Shown: positions 36,660 to 49,860, numbered from the stretch's first letter. The stretch: 64,000 bases of DNA from Caprimulgus europaeus (GCA_907165065.1 OU015539.1:12422816-12486815), one strand, 5' to 3'. Made by a program: numbers and translations. The notes: generated by a model from the letters alone, not told the origin.

Positions 36660-37210
36660 ATTAATGCAAAGATGCATCTAATACAAATAGATGTGTGAGC
36701 TGGTGAACCTGTTTCACGTACTGTTCTGCTTTGACAGAATTCTCTGCATTGAGAATGATGGTAAATTATTTAAGGTTTGGGAGGCCATTTTTTGTAACTG
36801 TGAATTGTAAGACAACTGAATCGTCCATACATATTTTATCTCTATTTTTCCTTTGCCAAAGAAGATATCAGTTTTAGTTGCTCCAGTGCAGGACTGCTCG
36901 CTTTGACATTTCCCGGTTGTCTGTAATGCTAGGCAATAATTAAATATCAGGTGCATAAGCTGCTCTTTAATTTGACATGTGTGCTCCAGGCAATAAACAC
37001 ATGCAGTGCAACGTGGGAGTGTAATTGCTAAGGAATAAAATCTTGTACCAAGTGAGATCTTTGTATCAGGTACTGCGTGACAGCTCATTTGATCATTATG
37101 CCCAGGCTAAAGAGGTTGCCTAATTAGTTTCCATTAAAACTCACCCTTTAATCAAGAATTATTCTTGCATAAAGAATGTCACTTGGTCCAGATGAATGAA
37201 CAATGGTTCC
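36660..37210. promoter_or_regulatory. candidate conserved non-coding element (overlaps 124-codon frame)
   Basis: Complex AT-rich sequence with AATAATTAAATA, CCTAATTAG and TTTAATCAAG homeodomain cores, CAATAAACA, and a SOX-type GAACAATGG near 37197-37205. A 124-codon minus frame (36714-37088) is open across it but resembles no protein. Density of factor-like sites and absence of simple repeats suggest an enhancer. Conservation is untested. Confidence 0.28.
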
Positions 37211-39420
37211 CCCTTGAGATTCAACTATCTGTTACACTTGGGATGCCATATGTCTTTTCAAACAATTCAGCTACAAGAGTACTCTGAATTTGGATCTCTT
37301 AGCACTCTGCAGTATTTGCATTTTCTTGGTACCAGCTAGTGTTCTATAGGAACATCACAATGGTATTCTGTGTACACTTCATCAAGCCCGAGAAGCAATG
37401 CTTAAGCAGCAGGACGTCTGTTGTAAACACACAAATGACTAATAGGCCTCTCTTAACTAACATATCTTAGTTGTTGTATATATTTCATAAGTGGCATACA
37501 TAGCATATATCCTATTACCTGGAGCTAGACTTCAGTCTCTCATCTAGAAATGTCAAGGTTCAGCTAAATTTAATATTTTGAAGGGAAATAACTTCCTAGA
37601 TTTTTTTCCTAGTGACAATAGCTTTGTCAGCTGAAGTTGATCATAGAAGTAGCTGTGGGTTTTGTTTGTTTTTTTTTTCTATCTCTCTCCTTCCCACCCT
37701 GTAAAAATCTTGCAACTTAAGTGTCTTCCCCCTGTTCCCACAAGATGCATGAGGCTCAGGAGATTACTGGGTTCATGCACACCACCTATGTGGAGCTCAG
37801 TTGTTGGGTATGTTTCAATCTGAGCCATGGCTACTCTTCTACAAGTTCCTGGTTGTACAGCTGAGTTGGCTCATCTGCAACATAGCAACTGCAGTGGCCC
37901 ACCTAAGCTGACTGCTGGCAAGGAGAGGCTTCTCCCTCTGGCAGTGCAGGCTGCTGCTGTGGGCCAGATGGAGATGAAGAGACTTCAGAGTCACAGCCCA
38001 GCAGTTGTAGTCAGTGGCCTCAGTCAACTCCCTTAACATACCTGCTTCTACAGATGTGAGCTGGTCTTGCAACATTTGCAAAATGCCATGGGCTGGACTG
38101 GCAGTTTGACATCTAGTGTGTAGGCAGAGCCGCTAGGTCCTCTTACTTTACCCAGACACATCCTGGTAGTAAGCTGTGAGCTAAGTTTCCTTTCTGAAGG
38201 ATCATCTCCTTCCTTCTGGAGAGATAATGGTACATGTCAATGTTTGCACTGACTGTATCTGCCAGTGTGTTGTCCGTCCTTTTTTATTTAAATGGTTTAT
38301 GGGGCACCCAAAGAAAAAAGGTCTCAAAAATACTTCCCAGTCTTTTTGTAGCCCAGACTTTTGCTGACCCTGTTGCGTTTGGAGAAATGACAAAATGTTT
38401 TGTGAGCTTTGCATAGCTGGAGGCAATGCCTTTCACAGAAACAACTGCGATCTAAGGTTGTGTGAAAGATTGCCACAGACACTGATCCATGTGGCATGGA
38501 ACAAGTATTGTGCAGGATGCCTGCTCCAAGTTCCTTCTTGGTAAGTCTCAATGCTCTAGCTTTCATTCTTAAACCTGAGCCATATGAGCTTTCAGACTGC
38601 AGGAGTATTTAAGAAAATGGAAGGACGTGCATGCAAAGTGAGATTCAAATCCTTGATGTTTCTTGTTGCTGTTGGTCTAAGTGGCCCTGTTCTCCATACC
38701 CAATAGATGATTTGTCATATCCAGAGTGAATGAGGCAGATAGGAAAAGCATAGGATTTAACATCAAGAATCTGAGAAGAGAAACAATTTGATTATCTAAT
38801 GTGACTCCCCAAATAGCAGAGGCTTTTAATTTACTGGCTCTTGTACCTTGAGCTATGTGTTTAGGAAAGTAAGTATTCTGTGTTGTCTGAGAGCTGTGCA
38901 CCTTTACCTAGTACTTTCTTTCTAGCTGTGGTCAGTCTCTGATACATCAGAGGGAGATAGATAAAAAAGAATAAATATTTCTGTGCTCACAGAAACTGAA
39001 CTCTGATTTCCTCTGGCTTAATGTAGTTAATCTGTACTATTTCAGTGTGCTCACATGTATTTTACACCCCCTTCTAATATCTCCATCAAACATATCCTTA
39101 GTTCTCTTTCATGCTCTCTGTGCCACTCCTAGTTTCTTTCCATGTCCCCAGGACATGCCCAGGCTGCTGGAGAAATATGTTGTGGCTGGTTCAGCGTTAC
39201 AAACATCAATGGGTGTCAGTTGCTGTCTCTTGACTATTAGTCAAAGAGGATTTGTTGCATCTTAGTTACTTCAGGCCCAACAAATGTCTAGAGGGGCTCC
39301 ATGATCATGATTTATGCAAATATTTTAGTGAAGCTCCTAGATGGTATCCAGACTGCTCTGGTGGTATGCAGTGATAAAGATCAATTATCACTAGAATGAT
39401 GTGAATTATTTGGCTATAAT
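37211..39420. other. non-coding DNA, nothing recognised
   Basis: A more GC-balanced patch at 37820-38040 holds overlapping 69- and 80-codon frames on opposite strands with no known domain. A GGGTTTTGTTTG-type tract lies at 37657-37679. No exon recognised. Confidence 0.5.
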
Positions 39421-39624
39421 ATCTTTATTTTTACAGAGGTTATTGACAGCTCAAAAGTAAGATGATACCTCCAGTAATCCTGAATGAAGTGCCTCCTCCT
39501 ATTCTACAGGCCTCTCTGGGAAGCCTGTGCGTTGAGGAACACACACAATCTTTGTAGATGATTGATCTCGGAGCGATCCTTTGACAATAAAGACTAACAT
39601 AACTCTTAAATGAAAAAAAAAAAA
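39421..39624 (+). other. possible small terminal exon or 3'-end-like segment
   Basis: A pyrimidine-rich stretch ends in TTTTTACAG at about 39436, with a second acceptor-like GACAG at 39455-39459. An ATG at 39462 opens 31 codons rich in Pro and Leu, ending in TAG at 39555-39557. An AATAAA follows at 39586-39591, and an A12 tract at 39613-39624 begins 21 nt after it. The order acceptor, frame, stop, polyadenylation signal looks like a last exon. The genome-encoded A tract looks more like a retrocopy tail. The peptide is not recognised and every part is short enough to be chance. Confidence 0.15.
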
Positions 39625-42600
39625 GGGAAATTTAATAGCTTTAGTAGGAGGAAATACTAATGCTGAATTAATAATGGATAAATTTAATAGTGTTAGTAGC
39701 AGTAGTATTTGGTAGAAAGGGCAACTTTCCTGAGAGGGGAGTTTTTGTCTTGAATCAAGTTAACCTCTTTAACCAGTTGGTTTTTGTGCTGAGAATAATG
39801 TTTTATATTCTTTGGTTTTTGGATGCAGTTGCTGCATTTTCCGTACCCAACTAAGCTCTTCAATCATAACAATGAATTCTACAGGTTACTTATAATTTGT
39901 GGTTTAAATAAAACAGAGCAACTTCTTTAGCATTTTGAAAAGAGTGTTTTTGCAGTCTTACTGAAAATTCCCTTATTCTCATATAGTGGTATGGTACATG
40001 GGAACATCTGAATTCCCTCATATCATATGTTCAATGCAGTAGCTCTAGCCTGTTCCCTCTTCCCATGCATTTCCTCTGCAATAAAGAATTCAAAGTGTTT
40101 TAAGCTTTCCTTCTGTGGATGTATTTCTGTGACTGCAATCATGACTGTTGCCTGGTTTTGAATCCTGTCAGCTGCCCACTACTTTCTCTGTTCTTTTCAA
40201 AGTAGGATAGATAGAACACACAAAATTAGAGTATCCAATTGATTTTATAATATTGAGACTATTGTTTAATTTTTGAAATTTCTCAAGATAACAAGATACT
40301 TCTATTTTAAATGCAATGCCATAAATCAATCTGAGTTCATTCTAGACTTGACCCAGCTTTACTGAAAGGTTCATGAACTTAGCAAACTTGGCTCAGATAT
40401 TGATGAAAAGCTGCCTTGAGATGCATCACACTTTGATTAAAAACTTGATGTAACCCTGATATATTTATTAAGCATATCTAATTATCTTCAGTAGCAAGCT
40501 TAAACCAGAAATGACCCAAGAAAAATACTTCTGCTATAAACAAATATAGGGGCTAAAACCAGTTTTGGGTGACTGTTCAGGGCTACTTTTGCTTTCTCCA
40601 AACCTGTTTGCCAAGATCTGAATTTTATATCTTTTCCACAAACACATTTTTCCGTTACAAATACATATGTTTATCTTTGTATTATAAAGTGGGAACTGTT
40701 TTTATTACTCTTGTTATTAATCCAAGTAATCTTTTGTGTTTCTATAAGAAATTCACTAGAGTGGAATCAAAACAATGTTCAGTATAGAATTAACCTTTCC
40801 CATATGCAAAAAGCAAACTAAACAGTGTTTAATGTAAATAGAGTAAGAACCATCAGCATTACTCTGTGTAATATCCTGATACTTTACAGTCCTTTTGGAC
40901 CTGAATGTATCAACCATACTTCAGAAGCCTTCATAAACTTGTATAAATGTTTTCTTTTGCAATGATTTTTCAAAGTTTCCAGTAACAATCATTTACTGGC
41001 CTCCTGTGAGTTGTACTGCATGGATTGAATATTATCAAGGAAAATAAACTGGTTTTGTTTTATTTCTCTGAAGTGCTTTCTAAAAGAATTCTATTCAAAA
41101 TGTACACATTGGATCATATTCTGCCCCTAGCCATGGTATCTGATAAAATGCCATTGACTTTATTACAGTCCACTTTGGCTCTGGCATATTTCCATGTACT
41201 CTAGGCTGCCAGTATAACTGAGGAGGGAAAACTTGACCTGGGGTGTGTTTTGCTTCAGAAAGAACTGCATTATTTATCCTCAGTGAGGAAAGTACAGTAA
41301 TTCATATGTTGCACAGTAAGACAGAACTAGTCCTGGAGTCCTGTTGTAAAGGTTTTCCCTTCCAGAGCTCCCCGTTACTTCCCAGAATAGTCAGTTGCAA
41401 GTGCTCGCACGTGAGGAACTGCACTCAGCTTCAGCTTGTGGCTTCTCGGGAATATGAAACAGAAGTTTAATGTAGACACTGTGCAGGTCAGGGGCCAGGG
41501 TGAGTCCTGCTGTGAGGAGGAGAGGGACTGGGGGAGAGAGCAAGGGCACTGCAGCATCGGCCTCGCCGCTCCTGCTAGGATGGGAAGGATGACCGCATCA
41601 AATGCTCTTGCTGCAGTGAGGAGGGTGCTGCCCTCTAACCCACCCCAGGATCCCTGCTGGGGCCAGTGAGCACTGCTGTCACCAGCTTGGTTTACTGGGG
41701 CTCTTGTAGAATTGAAATAGTTTCAGAGTCAACAGCAATCTGACATGCAAGCTGGTGGCCAGAATTCTTTATGCCTGGATCTGGCCATAATCACCCTCCA
41801 CTCCCTAAGAAATCTTGACTGGGAAGACTGAGGAGGGAAAAGAAAAAAACAATAAAAAGGAGTGGGTCTAACTAGGTTTCTCCATGATTTCCAGATGTAG
41901 CTGGGAAGGCCTAGGTCTACTCTGCATAAGAATAAAGAATTGAAGGTATTTTTCAAAAACATGAAATAGCATGTCATTTGCTACAGACGGTCCCTCTGTG
42001 TGACTACTCTATCAAGAAACAAAAGCCATTTTGCTTTGAAATAACTTCTGTGAGAAAGATAATTTATTTCAACTGGAATATATTCTGGAAATTTATCTGT
42101 GTATTGAGTTAATGTTTTCCAGCCTTTCTCTCCAACCATGAAGCTAGCAATTTGGTCTTTTTATTACTTTTGAAATTAATGCTGCTTTCAAAACAAGTCA
42201 TTCTGGAAAAAAATAACAAATATATTGAAATTCAAGATAAGTGTTAGAATTGGGACCAATCCTTGTTTTTTGAAATATACAAAATTTACGGCATGAAGGA
42301 GCTGCACATCATTTTAGTCTGTATTATCAGATTAGTACAACTAGAAGTATAGTGAAAAATCTCATTTTAACAAGAATATTATGTATTCATTTTTAATTTG
42401 CTTTAAAAATATAGAAATTTTGTGTGCTATACCTTCATTTTTCAAATGTTGTTCTCTAACTTTTTAAAAGGCTAACTTTCATGGGAGCTTGCATCTTAAG
42501 TACAAAAACTAGTATGTGTTTACAGCTGACTTCATTTTGAAAGCTTTTACTGTTCATTCTTTCACATAGAACATGGAACACATAATATTCACAGCCCTCA

Positions 42601-44088
42601 TGATAATAGGTTTGTTGGGACAGGGGAGGCATCTTTCTTTCTTGTTCCATTTGAGTTAATACATCTGGTTTAGCCACTTGAGAAATAAAGTTGGCATCTA
42701 CAACATCTTGTTTAAAAGATGTCTAGATCCCATCCTCTGTGGTCTGTCAAGAGTGGTTATGAAAGTGTCTCTTCTGAGCTTTGAAGAAAAAGGATTTTTA
42801 TTCATGTCTTAAACTTAGTTTAAAACTGAGTATCACTTATTACTCTGATTTTGTGTTTGGTAAAGCTACCAACTGCTAAAACAGGACAGATGTACGTGTT
42901 CAGTTGGATTGAGAAGTGAAGCAGAAGCACACAGATTTCACAAAGGGGACATGGAAGATCTCTAGTGCTTTTCCTTACAGGAAAAAAGGCACTAGTGTGG
43001 GTCTTGGAAAGTGGAGTATAAGCTTTCAATAGCAAATGACTGGAAACATATTTTTCAGTTGGCCCAAAACACTGCAATAACTATTATCTGTAGGGAATAA
43101 AGGAAGGATCAATACGTGTGCAAGTGCTTCAGTTGTTTGAGCATTTGATGAAGTGATATAATTCTCTTAAGTCATAAGAAGACACTGCCATTATTTTACC
43201 TGGAAAATAAATGAATAAGAATTTACATATATTTATACATGCTTAAAGAAAAACATAAAAGTTTATACACATCACAGTTTTAATGTTTACTTATGTTGGC
43301 AAATTATAAGAACTTGTTTGACATGCATACGACTTCCACATTATAGCTATGGACTGCTTGGCTGGAAGGTTGGGCTAAGAATAGTATCTAGGCCAAGTAG
43401 AGTCACAGTACAAGAAGCAGTTGCATGGGTAGCAACATGGCCCTGCTGCCCCTCCATCGCTGGTGGGTGGCCCCAGAGAGCTTGGGCTGGCTGATGTTGC
43501 TGGAAAAGTTAAGAACGTGATGTGCTCTGTGGTTATTGCTGGCAGGTGGCAGCTGCACCATGAAGAAAGACTCTCCTCTGGGATCTCCCAGTCTTCTGGC
43601 CTATTCTCCCTGATCCCCCTCCTCCTTTGGCAGGAATTGCTTGGTCCCTTCTCCTCAGGATGGCAAATCTGTTTCTGCCTACCTGCTTTAAATAGCTATG
43701 AATTATATATGCACTACAGTGTTTTAACTCTATTATGTTTTATTGAGGTATAATTGGCTTTGCTTTGTGTTTCTAGTAAACTGCCTTTATCCTGACCCAT
43801 GAGGTTTTTTGGGGTTTTTTTCCATCTCATTTTCTCCCCTTTCCATCTTGCTGAGGAGGAGGGTAATAGAGCAGCTTGGTGGGCATCTGGCATTCAGCGA
43901 AGGACAACCCACCACATGTTTGCTAGATGCTATAGTCACTACAATATCCTCATCCTAGGTGCCTGGCAGTGAATCCTAGTTCATACTTGGATTCTGCTCA
44001 TTGCTTGAATTCTCTGGTCTCGATTAGTCTTGTCCAATGACCAGTCTCTAATCCTTTTCTGAAAAAGCATGCCAAATCATTTGTTTTA
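39625..44088. other. non-coding DNA, nothing recognised
   Basis: Four kilobases of AT-rich sequence with a more GC-balanced patch at about 41330-41690 whose short frames on both strands are unrecognised, and another at 43420-43700. A GGTTTTTTGGGGTTTTTTT tract lies at 43803-43821. No exon recognised. Confidence 0.5.
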
Positions 44089-44146
44089 CTTCAAATTTTG
44101 TCATAGGAAACTGTTCATTTTCCTTCAATTTTTGTCATAGGAAACT
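44089..44146 (+). repeat. short direct duplication, 34-bp period
   Basis: CTTCAAATTTTGTCATAGG plus AAACT at 44089-44112 is repeated at 44123-44146 with one mismatch in 24 bases. The intervening 10 bases are T/C-rich. It is probably a small recent tandem duplication. Confidence 0.9.
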
Positions 44147-46652
44147 TTAAAAAAATCATGTCATCTGTCTGCTTACCTTGTAGCTGGCTGCTTTGCACAT
44201 TGCTCCAGAGTAGGCAAAACCGGGTGAATGGATGTAGTGAGCCCTGGCATTCAGTTGCTTCTGCCTCAGCAGCTGCCTACTTCTGGTTGCTAATAGACCC
44301 TTGTCTCTCCCCTAATGGATATGCAAAAGTGCGTGCTGTGAAGACATTTGTGATGCAGTATAACATCAACACGATGACTTTGATGAACTGATTAATGGGC
44401 AGGCAGGAGGTGAGCATCCCAAACTGTTGAATGTCTTTGCAATGTGCAGTAATTTTTGGTAGGACTTCAGGATCAAATTTTCTTGGCTACCTCAATTAAA
44501 GCATTCATAATTTAATACTTTCTCTTGATAGCTAAAAATGCAGAAACTTTCCTGGCTTAGGCTTTTGGCTCATGTCACCTGAGATGGTCCAGTGACTGTG
44601 ATAAACCCATTATAATAAGACTTCCACCCAAGCATTGAGATGGGAAAGATCAGAACCATATGGTTCAGTTCAGGAGGGCAGCATTTTGATAAGAAAACTG
44701 CAAATTGAAAGGGAATATTTCTTGTGAATGCCTTTGAGCGCAGCAGTGCTCTGAGAACATGTCCCTGAGAGAGAGAGAAACGGACAGACCATTTAAGGGT
44801 AAGTGTGGTGAGATAGGAAGTGGACATCACAGGAGATGCTTTTATTCAGAGTTGGTTTGGAGAGCTCAGAAGATGCAAGAAAAAACCTGAAGACTTAATT
44901 GGTACTATTGCAATGTTATAGATTTTCTGTATCTTTAAGGGGTTGTTACAACTATTACAATAACTGTAGCTATAACATTTTTGTACTTGCATATGTGCTG
45001 ACTTTCCCTAAAGCTGGCCTAAGGGGACAGAGGTCCTTTGTGTGGCTGTGATGGATACTAGTATAATGCTTTTGTTTGGTCATGGTTGTGCCATGTTTCT
45101 TTAGGGAGAGTGGTTCATGTGAGCAGTGGCTGCTCTAGGGGATAGAGTCCGTGATGGCAGGGGCTGCTGGGCTGTGTGCAGTGGCTGGCAGGCAAGCAGC
45201 ATGGGGCCATGCTGTGCTCCTGTATCGGGAGACACAGGAATCTTCCTGGAAACTAAGAAAAACAGAGTTTGCTGCTATTGGGAAACCCAGCTGGAAGTGA
45301 GGCTGTGTGACACAGGAAGAGTGTTTTGTTAAAAACCTTTCCTTTTTGTGGCCTACTTGCTGTGAATTTGCTTGGGCTGTGACATTTTTGCAATGGAGGG
45401 GAGTATCACTGGTGCAGGCAAAACCACCCAGCTTGGGCTAGACGCAAGATGTCAATGTGTGTGCCTGTGCCAGGTCATTCCCTTGGACCACCCAGCTTAT
45501 CCAGGGTGAGTATCACAGGAGATGAACTTTTTCAGACAAAAAAGCAACTGGCTGCTCAGAGGAGGGCAGACTGCTGTCTGAGATGAGAGTACAACCTGGA
45601 GCTGGGCATGAAATGAAATGTTGAAGAGATTTCCTGGAGACTAATTTGAGTTATTACCTTCAGTCCATTCCCAAGAGACTGCGTTCAGGCCAGATTTTGT
45701 GTCTTTGTGATCTAGAGCTGCCTTAGCTTGCAAAGTTGAGAAGAGTCGGAGAACAGGGATTTTCATTTTCTCTTGCAACTACCTTTACTTCTCCTGCAGT
45801 GTAATTTCTTGTGGTTACTGTATGTACGCTTCCAACAATGACACTGATTTCCATCATTTGAAAGCATACAGCTAGCTTTTGAAGCTACCACACTGGTACG
45901 ATCATTAGATCACATCTGGGGAATATTGCACAATTCTTCTGCTTCTGAATCAAAGGCTTCTTCAGCAGAAGGCCGTATTGACTTGTTGGAGAATGTAATT
46001 TTGCAAGGACAAATCCCTGGGGTTTAGAAAGTTTGTGAGTACAATTCGAACAGGATATGGTAAGACTAGCTTTGAATTTTTAGAGGAAAAAGATTTGCTG
46101 GCCAGAGGACATGAAACTGAACATAAAGACAACAAAAGTTGTTTACACTGCTTGACATGAATCTGTATATACATTTACGTAGAGTTCTGTTGTAATTGCA
46201 GGTATAATATGATCCAAATTACTGATTGATACTACTTTGGGTAAACTATCTGGTAAATAAATTAGTACTAGAGAGATTCTTTTACCACCTTTAGAGCTTT
46301 CTCCAGCAGCTTATCTCTGCCCAAAAACTATTATTACTGTTTTTAGCCCTAGAACATTAATGTCTCCTGTCAGTTAGTTGTGACTGCCTTTTCTAAAACT
46401 ATCAAAAGACTGTGACATCTTACATTTTCATTGGAATTGCTTCTATTATTTGAATTGTAAGTAGCAGGGTTCAAATGCCTTCTTTTTCTTCTACAGCAAC
46501 TACTTTCTCAATAACTTATTCATTAATGTTACCCTGTAACTAAGAGAAAACAGTAGTTTGTGTTTTCTTGTCAAAATAAAGCTTACATGAGCCTGTTATT
46601 ATTTTTCCTATTGCCTTGGCACCTCAGTATATCTATAGTGCTATTCTGACTA
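44147..46652. other. non-coding DNA, nothing recognised
   Basis: Includes a moderately GC-rich patch at 45110-45340 with a 68-codon plus frame of no known kind. No exon, RNA gene or mobile element recognised. Confidence 0.5.
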
Positions 46653-46960
46653 TTTTTTTTTTTTTTTTAAGATAGCTTTGCTGATATTTTATTAGTTAAA
46701 ACATGCTACCATGGTGAACAGAAATTAATCTCAGGAGTTCTGGGAGCCTGAACTCTGCCCCGGAGACACTACAGGTTTGTTCCTCGCTGGAAGGGACCAG
46801 CCTGGGGCTTGTAGACCATGTAGAAGTTGAGGCAATGGAAGTGCAGCTCCAGTGCCCAGCCTGTGTCTTGACCAGTGTAAGGGCTGTGCTAAGATGCTAG
46901 GGTTATCAGTAATAAAAATTCATTCCAGAATGAAGTGAGAAATGTGAAGGCTGACATCTC
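46653..46960 (-). pseudogene. candidate processed retrocopy 3' end (source unknown)
   Basis: On the minus strand the sequence ends with AATAAA (46693-46688), 19 nt, and an encoded A16 tract (T16 at 46653-46668 on the plus strand). That spacing is typical of a cleaved and polyadenylated mRNA, so this may be a reverse-transcribed mRNA tail. The 200 bp upstream are more GC-rich than their surroundings and open in more than one minus frame, one ending in TAG near 46772-46774, but none reads as a protein I know. I could not find clear target-site duplications. The left limit (46960) is a guess. Chance placement of AATAAA next to a T tract is the alternative. Confidence 0.3.
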
Positions 46961-48939
46961 CAAACCGCTGGACATTATTCTTTTCAGCAGAGAAGAAAAA
47001 AGTGTTCAGGGAAACCACTCTTGAGTTTTTGAGAGGCATGGTGTGCTGCAGCTCTGTATGGAGAACTCACAGTTTAGAAATCTGGTCTAGATGTTTCAAA
47101 ACATATAAACTTAGTGGGAAAATAATCTTAGGAAAAAGGGATCATTAGTTGAAGCAAATAGTTTTTCTGTACATTCTTGATTATTCATGATGGGTAAAGT
47201 GAAGTACCTTCCTAATTTTTGTAGTTATTCTCTCAATTTCCAAATAAAACTTCATGCTTGGATGTGCAGTGAATGTTATGGTTTTTCCCTTAATGGAAAA
47301 GGCATGGATAGGCATTGTCCATCCATCCGTATTAGAATCAGTCTGGGATGTACAGATTTTTTTCATGTTGCATGAATGTTATGCTTTAAGCATGTAGGAC
47401 ACAAAATAATAATATAAAAACTTATAAAACTGTAAACTGCTATGTTAAGGTCTGAGCCAGAGCCTAGCATGGTGAGGGTCAGCAAGCTCACCCTGTGCAT
47501 ATTGTTCTCTCCCCTTTGGTAGCAAGGCAGTGAAGAACAGGTGAGGGAATGAAGGATAAGAAAAGCTACCACATCTCAGTGGCCTTTCGCTGTGGGAAGG
47601 CAGTATTAAAATGGATAAGTAGAAGTTATGCAGAGACCCAAGGCTGCAAGAGTGAAAAATCAGAATATCTGGAAAGCAAGGTCATCAGAGAGCTGGAGAC
47701 AGGCCCCAGGATCTCTAAATTTCTTTGTTTTTCTTTGCTAAGAAATTTTGTATGGAAGCTTATTAGAAGAAAAAAACCCTTCAGATCTCATCAATGACAA
47801 TGGCTGGCAGCTACAGAGAAACTTAAACTTTAGTATTTCAGAAATCATGCAAATAGCTATTTCAGTGAGAGAAGAGGGAATTAGTTGAAGTTTTTACAAA
47901 GCGCCTCTTGAAGTGAAGATCACTAATGAGTAATTTGGAATTGTTGTCAGATCACTGGCCAGATACAAATTTGCAGTCAAGCATTGATATTGCTGCCTGT
48001 TAATAGCAATCTAATTAGTAGCAGTAGTTCTAGGCTTTATGTAAGCCATCTCTCTATATGAAGAAATTTTCTGGGATTATCAAATAGCCATTATTGCCAA
48101 ACTGTTCATTTGTCTTTGAACCAAAAGTATTTGCTGCGCCTTTCCAAAAAGTGATGTAGAAAATTTGCTTATGTTACCATCTGTATCTCTGTTAAAATTG
48201 ACCCAGACATGTGTGGCACCCCTTTATATTGAGCCATGAAGCTACAGGTCAGATTTTAGCTAATAAAATATGAGAGAGGGAGCTAAAGTGCAAGGGAACG
48301 AGCATACTGAAATTATAATAGAGACATGATAATGGAATTACGGTTTTCAATTATTCTTTTAAAAAAAGAGTAAAGAACCTTACCAGCTACCCCCAAAATA
48401 TCTTTGTTCATGACTACTCCTCTCCTGTAATGAAATAGCTGTTTATAAACAGTATGAAATGCTTTTCATTTGACTTCCAGAGGGAGTCAAATGCACAGTT
48501 TGTAGGCTTTTACAAACGAGCCTAGAGAATTGTTGAACAGCAGTCAAAATATTCAGCTAAGACATGTAACTTTAATCTTCAGCAAGTTAATTTTTCTTGA
48601 CTGAATGGACCTCTGGGCCAGGGATGAGTGCTGGCTTTCGTGGGTGGTGTGCACATGCATCTGTGTAGCAAACCTGGCCCAAGAAACCCTAGGTGGTTAA
48701 CTTTCCATTTAGAAAGATAAACAGTCTATTCAATTTAGAATAGAATAATAGTAATTTAACATACTTGAGCCAAAGTAATTACCTTTCACTGTTTCCACAG
48801 CATGAAATTACAGTCTACAATAATTTTGAAATACTGATTCTTGCAGGCATCTGATGTTAAAAGTGTTTCTTGAATACATTGTGCATACTGGAAGAAAGTG
48901 AAGTTTTTACATGTCCATGTTGAGTAATTTGATTTCTTT
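46961..48939. other. non-coding DNA, nothing recognised
   Basis: AT-rich with short frames only. A small interrupted palindrome lies at 48467-48493. No exon recognised. Confidence 0.5.
48467..48493. repeat. short palindrome with one bulge
   Basis: CATTTGACT (48467-48475) and AGTCAAATG (48485-48493) are exact reverse complements; CC (48477-48478) and GG (48483-48484) extend the stem inward with T at 48476 bulged, leaving a 4-nt loop. Confidence 0.85.
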
Positions 48940-49860
48940 TTAAATACAGTATCCACTGTATAGTTTAAGTCTCAAACTACTGTGTAGTCTGAAACTGTCT
49001 AGCAGCTGCAGAGAAGTTGCCAGTGAAATTTCTCATACATGCACCTCAGGTGCCATCAATTTTTGTTTGTTTTATGAATTTCTAATATGCAAAATATGTA
49101 TGTCACCAAGATAGGCTTTCTTCCTGTTTTTTTCTTCGAGTTTTCTCTTGTTTCTGTATATTATTGAAAGAAATCAGTTTTGCATGGAGAACATCATTAA
49201 TAATGAAATGCAGCCTGTGTGCTTTTTAAAAGTCTATTTCTTCCTTATAAATAAATGGTAATTTGTTTTAAAGCGTCATTGCACACAGTGTTCAGCTGGC
49301 TCTCATGCATTCGATTATTTTAAATAAATGTACCATAAATGGAACAAGTTCTTTCTAATTTGCAAATGATATGCAACATTTTTCAAAAAAAAGAGAGAGA
49401 AAAAAGAAAAACTGTAAAATTTGTTCTTAACTACATCTCATTAATGTGAAGCTGTTCAATGACCTGTAAAGATTAAAGAATTAGTGAATTGGTAAAATTA
49501 TCAGAATGAAAAATCTATATAATTTTGATTTCAATTTAAAAATCTGCTAAACAGTCTAGGGGCTTTAGAAAAGTATATTACTTTTTAATATCGGTTCCAC
49601 AAATGTCCTAGTGTTACAAATGGACTGAAATAAAGGCAACAAATAGTATGTTTAAATGTATAGTGTTACAACATTCTGTTAAAGTAGGGCTTTTTTCTTT
49701 TCATTAAAACAACTGAAGACACTTAATTAAGTGACCACTCTGCTAAGTGGAGCAAAAATTAATATACATAAATGAATTTATGTGTGGGCAATGATGCATA
49801 ATTAAAAATATGCTTCAAATAAGGAGTTGAGGAGAAAGAAAATAGTTTAACGAGACTCTT
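48940..49860. promoter_or_regulatory. candidate conserved non-coding element with octamer site
   Basis: Strongly AT-rich but complex sequence. The palindromic octamer-type site ATTTGCAAAT lies at 49358-49367, followed by ATATGCAA three bases later, a POU-factor-like pair. Many homeodomain cores (ATTAATAATG, CATTAATG, TTAATATCGG, CTTAATTAAG) surround it. Short A/G-rich tract AAAAAAAGAGAGAGAAAAAA at about 49385-49404. No frame longer than 60 codons is open across 47.8-50.7 kb. Enhancer function is an inference. Confidence 0.28.
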
